Shown here one piece after another: positions 41,586 through 50,977 of a stretch of DNA of 56,551 nucleotides. The notes under the pieces are model-generated. The model was not told the origin of the DNA and made no database searches. It was given only the letters and a program-made list of their open reading frames with translations. Numbering within the stretch: the stretch's first letter is position 1; the number at the start of each line of letters is the position of its first letter. This DNA is from Stutzerimonas stutzeri (GTDB lineage Bacteria; Pseudomonadota; Gammaproteobacteria; Pseudomonadales; Pseudomonadaceae): assembly GCF_000935215.1 (NCBI RefSeq), contig NZ_JXXD01000141.1, forward strand, positions 1 to 56,551, in the 5' to 3' direction. The translations under genes and the position numbers were made by a program.

Positions 41586-42044
41586 TCAATCTTTATTAAC
41601 CGAGTTGAGCAGGAACTTGCCGATCAGATCCTCGAGCACCAGTGAGGACTGGGTGTCCTGAATGGTGTCGCCATCCGCGAGCAACTCCTCCTCGCCGCCG
41701 ACGCTGATGCCGATGTACTTCTCGCCCAGCAGTCCTGCGGTAAGGATCGAAGCCGTCGAGTCGGCGGGCAGGATGTCGACATCCTGCTGGATTTCCAGCG
41801 TCACTCGTCCGGTGTAGCTATCACGATCCAGGTCGATCGCGGTGACCTTGCCGATCGTCACGCCGGCCATGGTCACCTTGGATCGGACAGTCAATCCGGC
41901 AATATTGTCGAAATAGGCATACAGCTTGTAGGTATCGGCATTGGTAACGCTCAGCCCGCTGACGCGCAGCGACAGCAGCAGCAAGGCCAGCAGGCCGGCA
42001 AGCAGGAACAGCCCGACACCCATTTCCAGTGTGCGGATACGCAT
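41586..42044 (-). CDS. mlaD: MCE-domain protein MlaD
   Basis: Hexameric MCE ring of the Mla transporter. It is 152 aa, with one N-terminal membrane anchor (MGVGLFLLAGLLALLLLSL) and a single MCE domain (YFDNIAGLTVRSKVTMAGVTIGKV). The hydrophobic C-terminal helix (LEDLIGKFLLNSV) lines the central pore in known structures. The ATG shares one base with the mlaE stop (TGATG). Confidence 0.95.
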   Translation of the reverse strand: MRIRTLEMGVGLFLLAGLLALLLLSLRVSGLSVTNADTYKLYAYFDNIAGLTVRSKVTMAGVTIGKVTAIDLDRDSYTGRVTLEIQQDVDILPADSTASILTAGLLGEKYIGISVGGEEELLADGDTIQDTQSSLVLEDLIGKFLLNSVNKD

Positions 42045-42841
42045 CAGAAATCTCCAAACATCAACGCGGTCAGAATGAAATCGAGGCCGAGTACCGCCAG
42101 CGAGGCGTAAACCACGGTCCGGGTGGTGGCACGGCTGATACCTTCGGAGGTCGGATCACAGTCGTAGCCTTGGAATACAGCGATCCAGGTCACCACCAGC
42201 GCAAAGACGACGCTCTTGATAACGCCGTTGAGTACATCGGAACTGAAGTCGACACTGTTCTGCATGTTGGCCCAGAACGAGCCTTCGTAAACACCGAGCC
42301 ACTCCACCGCCACCATCGCCCCGCCCCAGATGCCGACCACGTTGAAGATCAGCGTCAGTAGCGGCAGTGAGATGAAACCGGCCCAGAGGCGCGGTGCGAT
42401 GATGTACTTGAGCGGATCGACTCCGATCATTTCCAGGCTCGAGAGCTGCTCGGTCGACTTCATATTGCCGATCTCGGCCGCCAGAGCCGAGCCGGCACGC
42501 CCGGCGAACAGCAGCGCAGTAACCACCGGACCGAGCTCGCGCAGTAGGGTCAGCGCGACCATCTGCCCAACCGCCTGCTCGGAGCCGTAGCTGCTGAGAA
42601 TGTTATAGCCCTGCAGCGCCAGCACCATGCCGATGAAGATGCCGGAGACAACTACAATCGCCAGCGACAGCACACCCACCGAATAGAGCTGCTTGACCAG
42701 CAGCGAAAAGCCGTTACGCAGCCCGCTTCGCCCGAATAGCGCATGCACCAGAAATATCGTCGAGCGCCCTAGGGCTGCCAGCACATCCAGTCCGGCGCGA
42801 CCGAGCAGGGCAATCCGATCCAACAACGAACGCTTACGCAT
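42044..42841 (-). CDS. mlaE: Phospholipid ABC transporter permease MlaE
   Basis: Permease of the MlaFEDB transporter. It is 265 aa with five to six hydrophobic segments and MlaE-family sequences [27 protein letters not shown] and [24 protein letters not shown]. The start overlaps the mlaF stop by eight bases. In P. putida the same operon is known as ttg2, linked to solvent tolerance. Confidence 0.95.
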   Translation of the reverse strand: MRKRSLLDRIALLGRAGLDVLAALGRSTIFLVHALFGRSGLRNGFSLLVKQLYSVGVLSLAIVVVSGIFIGMVLALQGYNILSSYGSEQAVGQMVALTLLRELGPVVTALLFAGRAGSALAAEIGNMKSTEQLSSLEMIGVDPLKYIIAPRLWAGFISLPLLTLIFNVVGIWGGAMVAVEWLGVYEGSFWANMQNSVDFSSDVLNGVIKSVVFALVVTWIAVFQGYDCDPTSEGISRATTRTVVYASLAVLGLDFILTALMFGDF

Positions 42842-43649
42842 CGGTGCCTCTCAGTAGATCGTCGGCATAGGCCGGTGCAGGAAAATGGAATGGCACCGGC
42901 CCGTCGGCTGCGCCCGTCATGAATTGCCTGATGCGCGGATTGTGCGACTCCATCAGCTCCGCCGGCGTACCCTGGCCAAGCACCTGGCCGTCGCCCACCA
43001 CATAGATGTAGTCGGCAATGGACGCGGTTTCGGCCAGGTCGTGGGAGACCACGATACTGGTGATGCCCAGTGCGTCGTTGAGCAGGCGAATCAGCCGCAC
43101 AAGAACGCCCATCGCAATCGGATCCTGTCCGGCGAAGGGTTCGTCATACATCAGAATCTGCGGGTCCAAGGCAATCGCCCTCGCCAGCGCGACACGCCGC
43201 TTCATACCACCGGACAGCTCGTCGGGCATCAGCTCGATGGCGCCACGCAGCCCCACCGCTTCGAGCTTCATCAGCACGATGTCGCGGATCATCTCGTCCG
43301 GCAACCTGGTGTGCACCCGCAGCGGAAACGCCACGTTCTCGAACACGTCGAGATCGGTGAACAGCGCGCCGCTCTGGCACAGCACACCCATCTGCTTGCG
43401 CATATCGAACAACTCGCTGCGCGAGAGGCTCGGCAGATTGTTGCCTGCCACCCAGACTTCCCCGCGCGACGGCATCAATTGCGCAGCGATAAGGCGCAAC
43501 AGCGTCGTCTTGCCACAACCGGACGGCCCCATGATGGCCGTGACCTTCCCTCGCGGTATGGCGATATCGACATCGTTGAAAATACTGCGCTCGCCTCGCT
43601 TGAAGGTCACTCCCTTCAGCTCGACAGCGAAGTCATTGCAGGCGCTCAT
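42834..43649 (-). CDS. mlaF: Phospholipid ABC transporter ATPase MlaF
   Basis: ATPase of the Mla system. It is 271 aa, with Walker [10 protein letters not shown], signature [14 protein letters not shown], Walker [14 protein letters not shown] and the switch histidine VVSHD. The start at 43649 is preceded by AAGGAGA at normal spacing; the ATG five codons upstream overlaps that site. A promoter with TTGGGC/TATAGT lies about 90 bases upstream. It is the first gene of mlaFEDCB. Confidence 0.95.
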   Translation of the reverse strand: MSACNDFAVELKGVTFKRGERSIFNDVDIAIPRGKVTAIMGPSGCGKTTLLRLIAAQLMPSRGEVWVAGNNLPSLSRSELFDMRKQMGVLCQSGALFTDLDVFENVAFPLRVHTRLPDEMIRDIVLMKLEAVGLRGAIELMPDELSGGMKRRVALARAIALDPQILMYDEPFAGQDPIAMGVLVRLIRLLNDALGITSIVVSHDLAETASIADYIYVVGDGQVLGQGTPAELMESHNPRIRQFMTGAADGPVPFHFPAPAYADDLLRGTDA

Positions 43650-43733
43650 CTGGTCTCCTTGCATACAGTCTGCGAAGCAGACGGCTCCCGATGACGCTGG
43701 GATACTTTCTGCCCTGACCGTTTTCGGCGGCGC

Positions 43734-43762
43734 ACTATAGCATTGCGCCGGAGGCCGCCCAA
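43734..43762 (-). promoter_or_regulatory. mlaFEDCB promoter
   Basis: On the minus strand TTGGGC (43762-43757) and TATAGT (43739-43734) are exactly 17 bases apart in the gap between the divergent mla and kds operons. Confidence 0.6.
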
Positions 43763-43892
43763 ACCGATGAGCGTTTCGGCAGATTGCTAGCCACGCGCCG
43801 TTCAGCTTCGGTTCAGCTCAGGCTGATCGAATCGCTTTGCGCGCCGACCGTGACGCACCGACATTTTCCATGAGCACGCAGCGGTTTCTCGC

Positions 43893-43898
43893 TATAAT
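43893..43898 (+). promoter_or_regulatory. -10 box upstream of kdsD
   Basis: A perfect TATAAT 33 bases before the kdsD ATG. The -35 region is a poor match. Together with the mla promoter it defines a divergent envelope control region (43650-43930). Confidence 0.5.
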
Positions 43899-43930
43899 CC
43901 CCGCCTTTTAATCGGACGACCTCGCCAGCC

Positions 43931-44905
43931 ATGAGCCAGAGCAGCCAATTGATCGAAACCGCGCAACGCACCATCCGCCTGGAAATCGAGGCGGTTGAGC
44001 AGTTGAACGCACGTATCGATGCCGATTTCGTGCAGGCGTGCGAGCTGATCCTTGGCTGCAAGGGCCGTGTGGTGGTGGTTGGCATGGGCAAGTCCGGGCA
44101 CGTCGGCCGCAAGATCGCTGCCACCTTGGCCAGCACCGGCACCGCCGCCTTCTTCGTGCATCCTGCCGAGGCCAGTCATGGCGACATGGGCATGATCACT
44201 CAGGACGATGTCGTCCTCGCCCTTTCCAACTCCGGCACCACCAGCGAGATCGTCACTCTGCTACCGCTGATCAAGCGGCTCGGCATCACCCTGATCAGCA
44301 TGACCGGCAACCCCAACTCGGTGCTGGCCAAGGCCGCCGCGGTGAATCTGGACGCCAGTGTCGCCATCGAAGCCTGCCCACTGAATCTTGCGCCGACCTC
44401 CTCCACCACCGCCAGCCTGGTGCTCGGCGATGCCCTGGCTATCGCGCTGCTCGAGGCCCGCGGGTTCACCGCCGAAGATTTCGCTTTCTCTCACCCGGGT
44501 GGTGCGCTGGGCCGTCGCCTGCTATTGAAAGTCGAGCACGTCATGCACACCGGCGAGCGCTTGCCGAAGGTTCCGCGCGGCACATCGCTGCGCGATGCCC
44601 TGCTGGAAATGACGCAGAAGGGCCTGGGCATGACCGTCATCGTCGAAGCGGACGGACGGCTCGCTGGTATCTTCACCGACGGCGACCTGCGCCGCGCACT
44701 GGACAAGGGTGTCGACGTTCGCCAGACGCGCATCGACGAAATCATGACCGTACATGGCAAGACCGCCCATGCCGAAATGCTCGCCGCCGAAGCACTGAAG
44801 ATCATGGAGGACCACAAGATCAGTGCGCTGGTGGTGGTCGACGAGCAGGAGCTGCCGGTGGGCGCGCTGAACATGCATGACCTGCTGCGCGCGGGGGTCA
44901 TGTAA
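43931..44905 (+). CDS. kdsD: D-arabinose-5-phosphate isomerase
   Basis: First enzyme of Kdo synthesis, converting ribulose 5-phosphate to arabinose 5-phosphate. It is 324 aa, with a SIS domain (VVVVGMGKSGHVGRKIAATLASTG; LSNSGTTSEI) and two C-terminal CBS domains (about 210-325). The SIS region keeps the AFxFVHPAEASHGD catalytic stretch. It leads the kdsD-kdsC-lptC-lptA-lptB operon, in which kdsC starts right after its stop. Confidence 0.95.
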   Translation: MSQSSQLIETAQRTIRLEIEAVEQLNARIDADFVQACELILGCKGRVVVVGMGKSGHVGRKIAATLASTGTAAFFVHPAEASHGDMGMITQDDVVLALSNSGTTSEIVTLLPLIKRLGITLISMTGNPNSVLAKAAAVNLDASVAIEACPLNLAPTSSTTASLVLGDALAIALLEARGFTAEDFAFSHPGGALGRRLLLKVEHVMHTGERLPKVPRGTSLRDALLEMTQKGLGMTVIVEADGRLAGIFTDGDLRRALDKGVDVRQTRIDEIMTVHGKTAHAEMLAAEALKIMEDHKISALVVVDEQELPVGALNMHDLLRAGVM

Positions 44906-45430
44906 ATGCACGAGCAGCTCCTGCAGCGCGCCCGCGACATCCGCCTGGCGATCTTCGACGTCGACGGCGTGCTCACCGATGGCCGTCTTTATTTCCTGAC
45001 CGACGGCAGCGAGTTCAAGACGTTCAACACACTGGACGGCCACGGCATCAAGATGCTGATCAACTCCGGCGTGCGCACCGCGATCATCAGCGGGCGCAAG
45101 ACGCCCGTGGTAGAGCGTCGAGCGCAGAACCTCGGTATCCAGCACCTTTATCAGGGCCGCGAGGACAAGCTGGTCGTGCTCGACGAACTGCTGACCGAAC
45201 TTGGCCTGAGCTACTCTGAAGTAGCCTATCTCGGTGACGACCTGCCTGATCTGCCGGTGATACGCCGCGTAGGCCTCGGCATGGCCGTGGCCAGCGCCGA
45301 CACCTTCGTTCGTGAACATGCCCATGGCGTTACCCTGGCCCGCGGTGGCGAGGGTGCGGCACGCGAGTTCTGCGAACTGATCATGCGCGCGCAGGGCACC
45401 CTGGCCGCCGCGCAAAACGCATATCTGTAG
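44906..45430 (+). CDS. kdsC: 3-deoxy-D-manno-octulosonate 8-phosphate phosphatase
   Basis: HAD-superfamily phosphatase forming Kdo. It is 174 aa, with the nucleophile motif IFDVDGVLTDG and the late LGDDLPDLPV motif. It is the small tetrameric type without a cap. The start codon immediately follows the kdsD stop with no gap. Confidence 0.95.
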   Translation: MHEQLLQRARDIRLAIFDVDGVLTDGRLYFLTDGSEFKTFNTLDGHGIKMLINSGVRTAIISGRKTPVVERRAQNLGIQHLYQGREDKLVVLDELLTELGLSYSEVAYLGDDLPDLPVIRRVGLGMAVASADTFVREHAHGVTLARGGEGAAREFCELIMRAQGTLAAAQNAYL

Positions 45431-45438
45431 GGGTCGGC

Positions 45439-46011
45439 ATGCTTCGCAAAATGCGCTTCGCTGTACTGCTGACGCTGATCGCCGCCCTGCTGGTGGCGGT
45501 CGGCTACTGGAACATCCGGCCGGAAAGCTTCATGCAGGAGCCGTCCGTCGCCAGTGGCGCAACGCCTGATGTCGACTTCTATGTGATCAATTCCCGCACG
45601 GTGCAATATCAGCCCGACGGCAAGCGCAACTACGAACTGACCGCAGACAAGCTCGAGCACATCAAGGCGAGCGACATCAGCCTGCTGACCAAACCGGATC
45701 TGCTGTCCTATCGCGGCACCGAACTGCCGTGGCACGTGCGCAGTGAGCGCGGCGAAGTATCGGCCGAAGGCGACGAGGTGCTGCTGATCGATCAGGTCAA
45801 GGTCGAGCGAACCGACGCCAAAGGGCGCCCGACGATCCTGACCACCAGCCGCCTGACGGTATGGCCGGAGAAGGATTATGCCGAGACAAACCAAGCCGTT
45901 AGAATCGAGGCCGCCAATGGCGTGACCACGGCAACCGGCATGAAAGCGTACATGGATGACGGCAGGATGCTCCTGCTGTCCAACGTAAGAGGCCAGCATG
46001 AGCTGCGTTAA
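45439..46011 (+). CDS. lptC: LPS export protein LptC
   Basis: Bitopic inner-membrane member of the Lpt bridge that receives LPS from LptB2FG and passes it to LptA. It is 190 aa: an N-terminal membrane helix (LLTLIAALLVAVGYWNI), then a periplasmic beta-jellyroll with YELTADKLEHIKASDISLL and the DxxLLIDQVKV repeat. AGGGG precedes the ATG. Its last 14 bases overlap the lptA start. Confidence 0.93.
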   Translation: MLRKMRFAVLLTLIAALLVAVGYWNIRPESFMQEPSVASGATPDVDFYVINSRTVQYQPDGKRNYELTADKLEHIKASDISLLTKPDLLSYRGTELPWHVRSERGEVSAEGDEVLLIDQVKVERTDAKGRPTILTTSRLTVWPEKDYAETNQAVRIEAANGVTTATGMKAYMDDGRMLLLSNVRGQHELR

Positions 46012-46542
46012 GACTCTCCCCCTCCTGCTCGGTTTGAGCGCATTCTGGCTTGGCGCCAGCGCCTGGGCGCTTCCCGAGGATCGTGAACAACCAATCCGCG
46101 TTCAAGCCGACACCGCCGAACTGGACGACCGACAGGGCGTGGCGGTCTACCGCGGCGACGTGGTCATCACCCAGGGCACGATGAAGATCACCGGCGACAC
46201 GGTGACCATTACCCAGGATGACAACGGCGACGTCGAAGTCTTCACCTCCATCGGCAAGCCGGCCTACTACGAGCAGAAGCCTGCGGTGGACAAGGAGATC
46301 GTCAAAGCCTACGGCCTGACCATCCAGTATTTCGCCGCCAACGAGCGGATCGTGCTCATCGATCAGGCCAAGGTCGTTCAGGAAGGCAACACCTTCGAAG
46401 GCGAGAAGATCGTCTATGACACCCGTCGGCAGATCGTCAACGCCGGGCGCGCCACCAATGCCGATGTCACCACGCCGCGCCCGCGCGTGGACATGGTGAT
46501 CCAGCCGCGCAAAAACGCTCAGGCTGCGGAGCAGCCCGAGTA

Positions 46543-46543
<1 letters not shown>
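45998..46543 (+). CDS. lptA: Periplasmic LPS transport protein LptA
   Basis: Periplasmic bridge protein of the Lpt system. It is 181 aa with a signal peptide ending near GASAWA, then the OstA/LptA jellyroll ([30 protein letters not shown]). It overlaps lptC by 14 bases and shares one base with lptB (TAATG), implying tight translational coupling of the three. Confidence 0.94.
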
Positions 46544-47257
<714 letters not shown>

Positions 47258-47268
<11 letters not shown>

Positions 47269-47280
47269 GGCGGATTTTTT
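47258..47280 (+). terminator. Terminator with the lptB stop codon in its loop
   Basis: TCCGCC (47258-47263), loop TGTAA, GGCGGA (47269-47274), then six T residues. The TAA at 47266-47268 ends lptB. The stem is short, so read-through into rpoN is likely partial, and ribosomes finishing lptB would cover it. Confidence 0.8.
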
Positions 47281-47327
47281 GCTCGGCTCGGCAAATCGGC
47301 TCTAGGCAAAGGCTTCATCGGCAGGCA

Positions 47328-47333
47328 TATAAT
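47328..47333 (+). promoter_or_regulatory. -10 box upstream of rpoN
   Basis: A perfect TATAAT lies 50 bases after the lptB terminator and 82 bases before the rpoN ATG. The -35 area (47304-47311) is weak. It suggests rpoN has its own transcript. Confidence 0.5.
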
Positions 47334-47342
47334 TTGCTTTCT

Positions 47343-47390
47343 GCCGGCGCCCCGCGCACGGCATGTCGGAATGGGCGCGGTTGCGCCGGC
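47343..47390 (+). promoter_or_regulatory. Long nested stem in the rpoN 5' leader
   Basis: Outer arms GCCGGCGC (47343-47350) and GCGCCGGC (47383-47390) enclose inner arms CCGCGC (47352-47357) and GCGCGG (47375-47380). Together they give 14 GC-rich base pairs with a small internal loop and a 17-base apical loop. It ends 24 bases before the rpoN ATG, so it could influence translation or mRNA stability. Confidence 0.6.
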
Positions 47391-47414
47391 ATAAAAGGTT
47401 CGAAGTCCTCTGCC

Positions 47415-48929
47415 ATGAAACCATCGCTAGTCCTGAAGATGGGCCAGCAGCTGACGATGACACCGCAGCTGCAACAGGCCATAAGGCTCCTCCAGCTATC
47501 CACCCTCGATCTGCAACAGGAGATCCAGGAGGCGCTGGACTCCAATCCCATGCTCGAGCGCGAAGAAGACGGAGACGACTTCGACAGCTCCGACCCTATG
47601 GCCGAGGCCGCTGAACGGCCAGGCGACACCGTCACCGAGAAGAGCAGCAGCCAGGAAAGCACCTACGAGGAGCCCTCTCATAGCAGTGACAGCCTGGACG
47701 ACAGCGACGGCGACTGGGGCGAGCGGATTCCCAGCGAGCTTCCGGTCGACACTGCCTGGGAAGACATCTACCAGACCAGCGCCAGCAGCCTGCCCAGCAA
47801 CGATGACGACGAGTGGGATTTCACCAGCCGGACGTCGAGCGGCATAAGCCTGCAGAGCCATCTGCTGTGGCAGCTGAACCTCGCGCCAATGAGCGACACC
47901 GACCGACTGATCGCGACCACCCTCATCGACTGCATCAATGAACAGGGTTATCTCGAAGAGACGCTGCAGGAAATCGTCGACTCGTTCGATCCCGAGCTGG
48001 AAATCGAACTCGACGAGGTCGAGGTCGTTCTGCGTCGTATCCAGCAATTCGAACCGGCCGGCATCGGCGCACGTGACCTGCGCGAGTGTCTGCTGTTGCA
48101 GCTGCGCCAACTGCCCGACCGCACACCATGGCTGAGCGAAGCGAAGCGTCTGGTCAGCGACTATCTGGACATACTCGGCAGCCGGGATTACAGCCTGTTG
48201 ATGCGGCGAATGAAGATCAAGGAAGACGATCTGCGCCAGGTCATCGAACTGATCCAGAGCCTGAACCCGCGCCCGGGGTCGCAGATCGAGGCGAGCGAAC
48301 CGGAATACGTGGTGCCCGACGTGATCGTGCGCAAGCACAATGATCGCTGGCTGGTCGAGCTGAATCAGGAAGCCATGCCGCGCCTTCGCGTCAACGCGCA
48401 ATACGCCGGCTTCGTCAAACGCGCCGACTCCAGTGCGGACAACACCTTCATGCGCAACCAGCTGCAGGAAGCGCGCTGGTTCATCAAGAGCCTGCTCAGC
48501 CGCAACGAGACCCTGATGAAGGTGGCGACTCAGATCGTCGAACACCAGCGCGCCTTCCTCGAGCATGGTGACGAGGCGATGAAGCCTCTGGTACTGCACG
48601 ACATCGCCGAGGCGGTGGGCATGCATGAGTCGACCATCTCCCGCGTGACCACGCAGAAATACATGCACACGCCACGCGGCATCTACGAACTCAAATACTT
48701 CTTCTCCAGCCACGTCAGCACGGCGGAAGGCGGCGAATGTTCGTCCACCGCGATCCGCGCGATCATCAAGAAACTGGTCGCCGCCGAAAACCAGAAAAAG
48801 CCGTTGAGCGACAGCAAGATCGCTGGTTTACTGGAAGCGCAGGGCATCCAGGTGGCCCGCCGCACAGTTGCGAAGTACCGCGAGTCGCTCGGTATCGCAC
48901 CATCCAGCGAGCGCAAACGTCTACTGTGA
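47415..48929 (+). CDS. rpoN: RNA polymerase sigma-54 factor
   Basis: Sigma factor recognising -24/-12 promoters with enhancer-binding activators. It is 504 aa. Region I ([33 protein letters not shown]) is glutamine/leucine-rich. The acidic region II is extended (about residues 55-130, many D/E/S). Region III contains the core-binding part, the helix-turn-helix and the RpoN box [10 protein letters not shown] near the C-terminus. The start at 47415 gives the family N-terminus. It probably controls pilA in this same window. Confidence 0.97.
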   Translation: MKPSLVLKMGQQLTMTPQLQQAIRLLQLSTLDLQQEIQEALDSNPMLEREEDGDDFDSSDPMAEAAERPGDTVTEKSSSQESTYEEPSHSSDSLDDSDGDWGERIPSELPVDTAWEDIYQTSASSLPSNDDDEWDFTSRTSSGISLQSHLLWQLNLAPMSDTDRLIATTLIDCINEQGYLEETLQEIVDSFDPELEIELDEVEVVLRRIQQFEPAGIGARDLRECLLLQLRQLPDRTPWLSEAKRLVSDYLDILGSRDYSLLMRRMKIKEDDLRQVIELIQSLNPRPGSQIEASEPEYVVPDVIVRKHNDRWLVELNQEAMPRLRVNAQYAGFVKRADSSADNTFMRNQLQEARWFIKSLLSRNETLMKVATQIVEHQRAFLEHGDEAMKPLVLHDIAEAVGMHESTISRVTTQKYMHTPRGIYELKYFFSSHVSTAEGGECSSTAIRAIIKKLVAAENQKKPLSDSKIAGLLEAQGIQVARRTVAKYRESLGIAPSSERKRLL

Positions 48930-49002
48930 TCGGCCCCTGGTCGAACTGTCCCGGCGCAGGCCTACCAACCTGCTCTTCGTACAAGGCAAAGGAGATAGCA
49001 GT

Positions 49003-49311
49003 ATGCAAGTCAACATCAGCGGTGTTCATCTGGAAGTAACCGATGCCCTGCGTGACTACATCGAGGAGAAATTCGATCGGCTTGCTCGCCACTTCGACCG
49101 CATCATCAGCGTTCAGGTGATCCTCCAGGTCGAGAAACTCAAGCAGAAAGCCGAAGCAACCTTGCACGTCGCAGGCCGCGAAGTCGTGGCCATCGCCGAT
49201 CACGAAGACATGTACGCTGCCGTCGACCTGTTGGTCGACAAGCTCGATCGCCAGTTGATCAAGCACAAGGAGAAGCAGCTCGACCACACACAGGGCGCTG
49301 TCACCCGCTGA
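49003..49311 (+). CDS. hpf: Ribosome hibernation promoting factor, short form
   Basis: A 102-aa ribosome-binding protein that helps form inactive 100S ribosomes in stationary phase. MQVNISGVHLEVTDALRDYIEEKFDRLARHF and the basic centre match HPF/YfiA; the absence of a C-terminal domain makes it the short gammaproteobacterial type. AAAGGAGA precedes the ATG. It lies immediately downstream of rpoN as in most gammaproteobacteria. Confidence 0.95.
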   Translation: MQVNISGVHLEVTDALRDYIEEKFDRLARHFDRIISVQVILQVEKLKQKAEATLHVAGREVVAIADHEDMYAAVDLLVDKLDRQLIKHKEKQLDHTQGAVTR

Positions 49312-49318
49312 CTCCAAT

Positions 49319-49783
49319 ATGATCCGACTCGAAAACATCCTCACCCCCGGGCGTTCCTTGGTGAACGTCCCGGGCGGTAGCAAGAAGCGCGTCCTGGAAC
49401 AGATCGCCAAGGTGATCGCCCAGGACCTTATCGATCTCGATTCCCAGACCATCTTCGAAAGCCTGATCGCGCGCGAGAAGCTCGGCTCGACCGGCTTCGG
49501 CAACGGCATCGCCATCCCGCACTGCCGCATGGTTGGCTGCAATGCTCCGCTGAGCGCCGTTCTGCGCCTGCAGACGCCAGTGGATTTCGACGCCATCGAC
49601 GGCGCGCCGGTGGACCTTCTGTTCGTCCTGCTGGTACCGGAGGCCGCCACCGACGAGCATCTCGAACTGCTGCGCCAGATCGCCAGCATGCTCGACCGCG
49701 AAGACGTACGCCAACGACTGCGCCAGGCGCCGAGCAACGAAAGCCTCTACCAGGTAGTGGTCGACGTGCAGAACGGGGCATAG
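49319..49783 (+). CDS. ptsN: PTS-Ntr enzyme IIA (EIIANtr)
   Basis: Regulatory phosphotransferase of the nitrogen PTS, accepting phosphate from NPr and controlling potassium, nitrogen and envelope functions. It is 154 aa. The phosphorylatable histidine is in GIAIPHCRM, and AREKLGSTGFGNG precedes it. No obvious ribosome site is seen before the ATG, seven bases after hpf, so coupling is likely. EINtr (ptsP) is not in the window. Confidence 0.95.
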   Translation: MIRLENILTPGRSLVNVPGGSKKRVLEQIAKVIAQDLIDLDSQTIFESLIAREKLGSTGFGNGIAIPHCRMVGCNAPLSAVLRLQTPVDFDAIDGAPVDLLFVLLVPEAATDEHLELLRQIASMLDREDVRQRLRQAPSNESLYQVVVDVQNGA

Positions 49784-50641
49784 ATGCGGCTGATCATCGT
49801 CAGTGGACGCTCGGGTTCGGGCAAGAGCACTGCACTGAACGTGCTTGAGGACAACGGTTTCTATTGCATCGACAACCTGCCTGCCGGACTGTTGCCTGAG
49901 CTTGCCGAGCGCGCCCTGCTGCACACTGAGCTGCTGCATCCGCAGGTCGCCGTGTCGATCGACGCGCGCAACCTACCCAGCCAGCTCAAGCGCTTCCCCG
50001 AGCTACTCGAAGAAGTCCGCGCCAGGCATATCCAGTGCGATGTGCTCTATCTGGACGCCGACGATGAGACCCTGCTCAAGCGCTTCTCGGAAACCCGCCG
50101 CCGCCATCCACTGACCAACGAAAATCGCTCTCTGGCCGAAGCGATCCATGATGAGGAGTTGCTGCTCGCAGCGATCATTGATCACGCCGACCTGAAGATT
50201 GACACCACCCATCTCAATCTCTATCAGCTGCGCGACGTGCTCAAGTTGCGCTTGCTCAACAAGCCTGAGCCGGGCACCGCTTTTCTGGTCGAGTCATTCG
50301 GTTTCAAGCGCGGGATGCCGGTCGATGCCGATCTCGTGTTCGACGTACGTTGCCTGCCCAACCCTTACTGGAAAGCCGAGCTTCGCGACTTTTCCGGGCT
50401 AGACCAGCCGGTGATCGACTACCTCAGCGCCCAGGCCGACGTGGAAGAAATGTTCCAGGATATCCACGGCTATCTGAGCAAATGGCTGCCGCGCTTTGCA
50501 GCCAGCAACCGCGCATATGTCACCATCGCCATCGGCTGCACCGGCGGCCATCATCGCTCGGTCTACCTGGCCGAGCGGCTAGGCCAGGCGTTGAGAGAAC
50601 CGCTGAAGAACCTGCAGGTCCGTCATCGGGACCTCGCCTAG
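49784..50641 (+). CDS. rapZ: RNase adapter protein RapZ
   Basis: P-loop protein that in E. coli delivers the sRNA GlmZ to RNase E and so sets GlmS (glucosamine) levels. It is 285 aa, with Walker [11 protein letters not shown] at the N-terminus and a C-terminal RNA-binding domain containing [19 protein letters not shown]. It starts directly after the ptsN stop. GlmZ homologues are mainly enterobacterial, so its RNA target here is unknown. Confidence 0.94.
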   Translation: MRLIIVSGRSGSGKSTALNVLEDNGFYCIDNLPAGLLPELAERALLHTELLHPQVAVSIDARNLPSQLKRFPELLEEVRARHIQCDVLYLDADDETLLKRFSETRRRHPLTNENRSLAEAIHDEELLLAAIIDHADLKIDTTHLNLYQLRDVLKLRLLNKPEPGTAFLVESFGFKRGMPVDADLVFDVRCLPNPYWKAELRDFSGLDQPVIDYLSAQADVEEMFQDIHGYLSKWLPRFAASNRAYVTIAIGCTGGHHRSVYLAERLGQALREPLKNLQVRHRDLA

Positions 50642-50654
50642 GAATACCTGCACC

Positions 50655-50927
50655 ATGCCCGCCCGCGAAGTCACCATCATCAACAAACTCGGCCTGCACG
50701 CGCGCGCTGCCGCCAAGTTCGTCGCCGTTGCCAATCGCTACCCCTGCAAGATTCGCGTTGGCCGCTGTCCGGCCACGCTGGTCGACGGAAAGAGCATCAT
50801 GGCGGTCATGATGCTCGCCGCCAGCAAAGGCACCACCGTGCACCTGGACACCGAAGGTGAACAGGAAGAGGACGCACTGAACGCGCTGACCGCGCTGATC
50901 GACGACTATTTCGAAGAAGGCGAGTAG
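50655..50927 (+). CDS. ptsO: PTS-Ntr phosphocarrier NPr
   Basis: HPr-like carrier between EINtr and EIIANtr. It is 90 aa, with the active histidine in NKLGLHARAAAKFV and the second conserved stretch DGKSIMAVMMLAASKGT. It is the last gene of the rpoN-hpf-ptsN-rapZ-ptsO cluster. Confidence 0.95.
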   Translation: MPAREVTIINKLGLHARAAAKFVAVANRYPCKIRVGRCPATLVDGKSIMAVMMLAASKGTTVHLDTEGEQEEDALNALTALIDDYFEEGE

Positions 50928-50941
50928 ACCACCTTGCCACA

Positions 50942-50970
50942 GCGGCGCGAATCGTTGCCGACCGCGCCGC
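50942..50970. terminator. Stem-loop between convergent ptsO and pmbA
   Basis: GCGGCGCG (50942-50949) and CGCGCCGC (50963-50970) pair over a 13-base loop in the 50-base gap. There is no T-run, so it is either a weak bidirectional terminator or an mRNA end-protecting stem. Confidence 0.5.
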
Positions 50971-50977
50971 GCCTACC

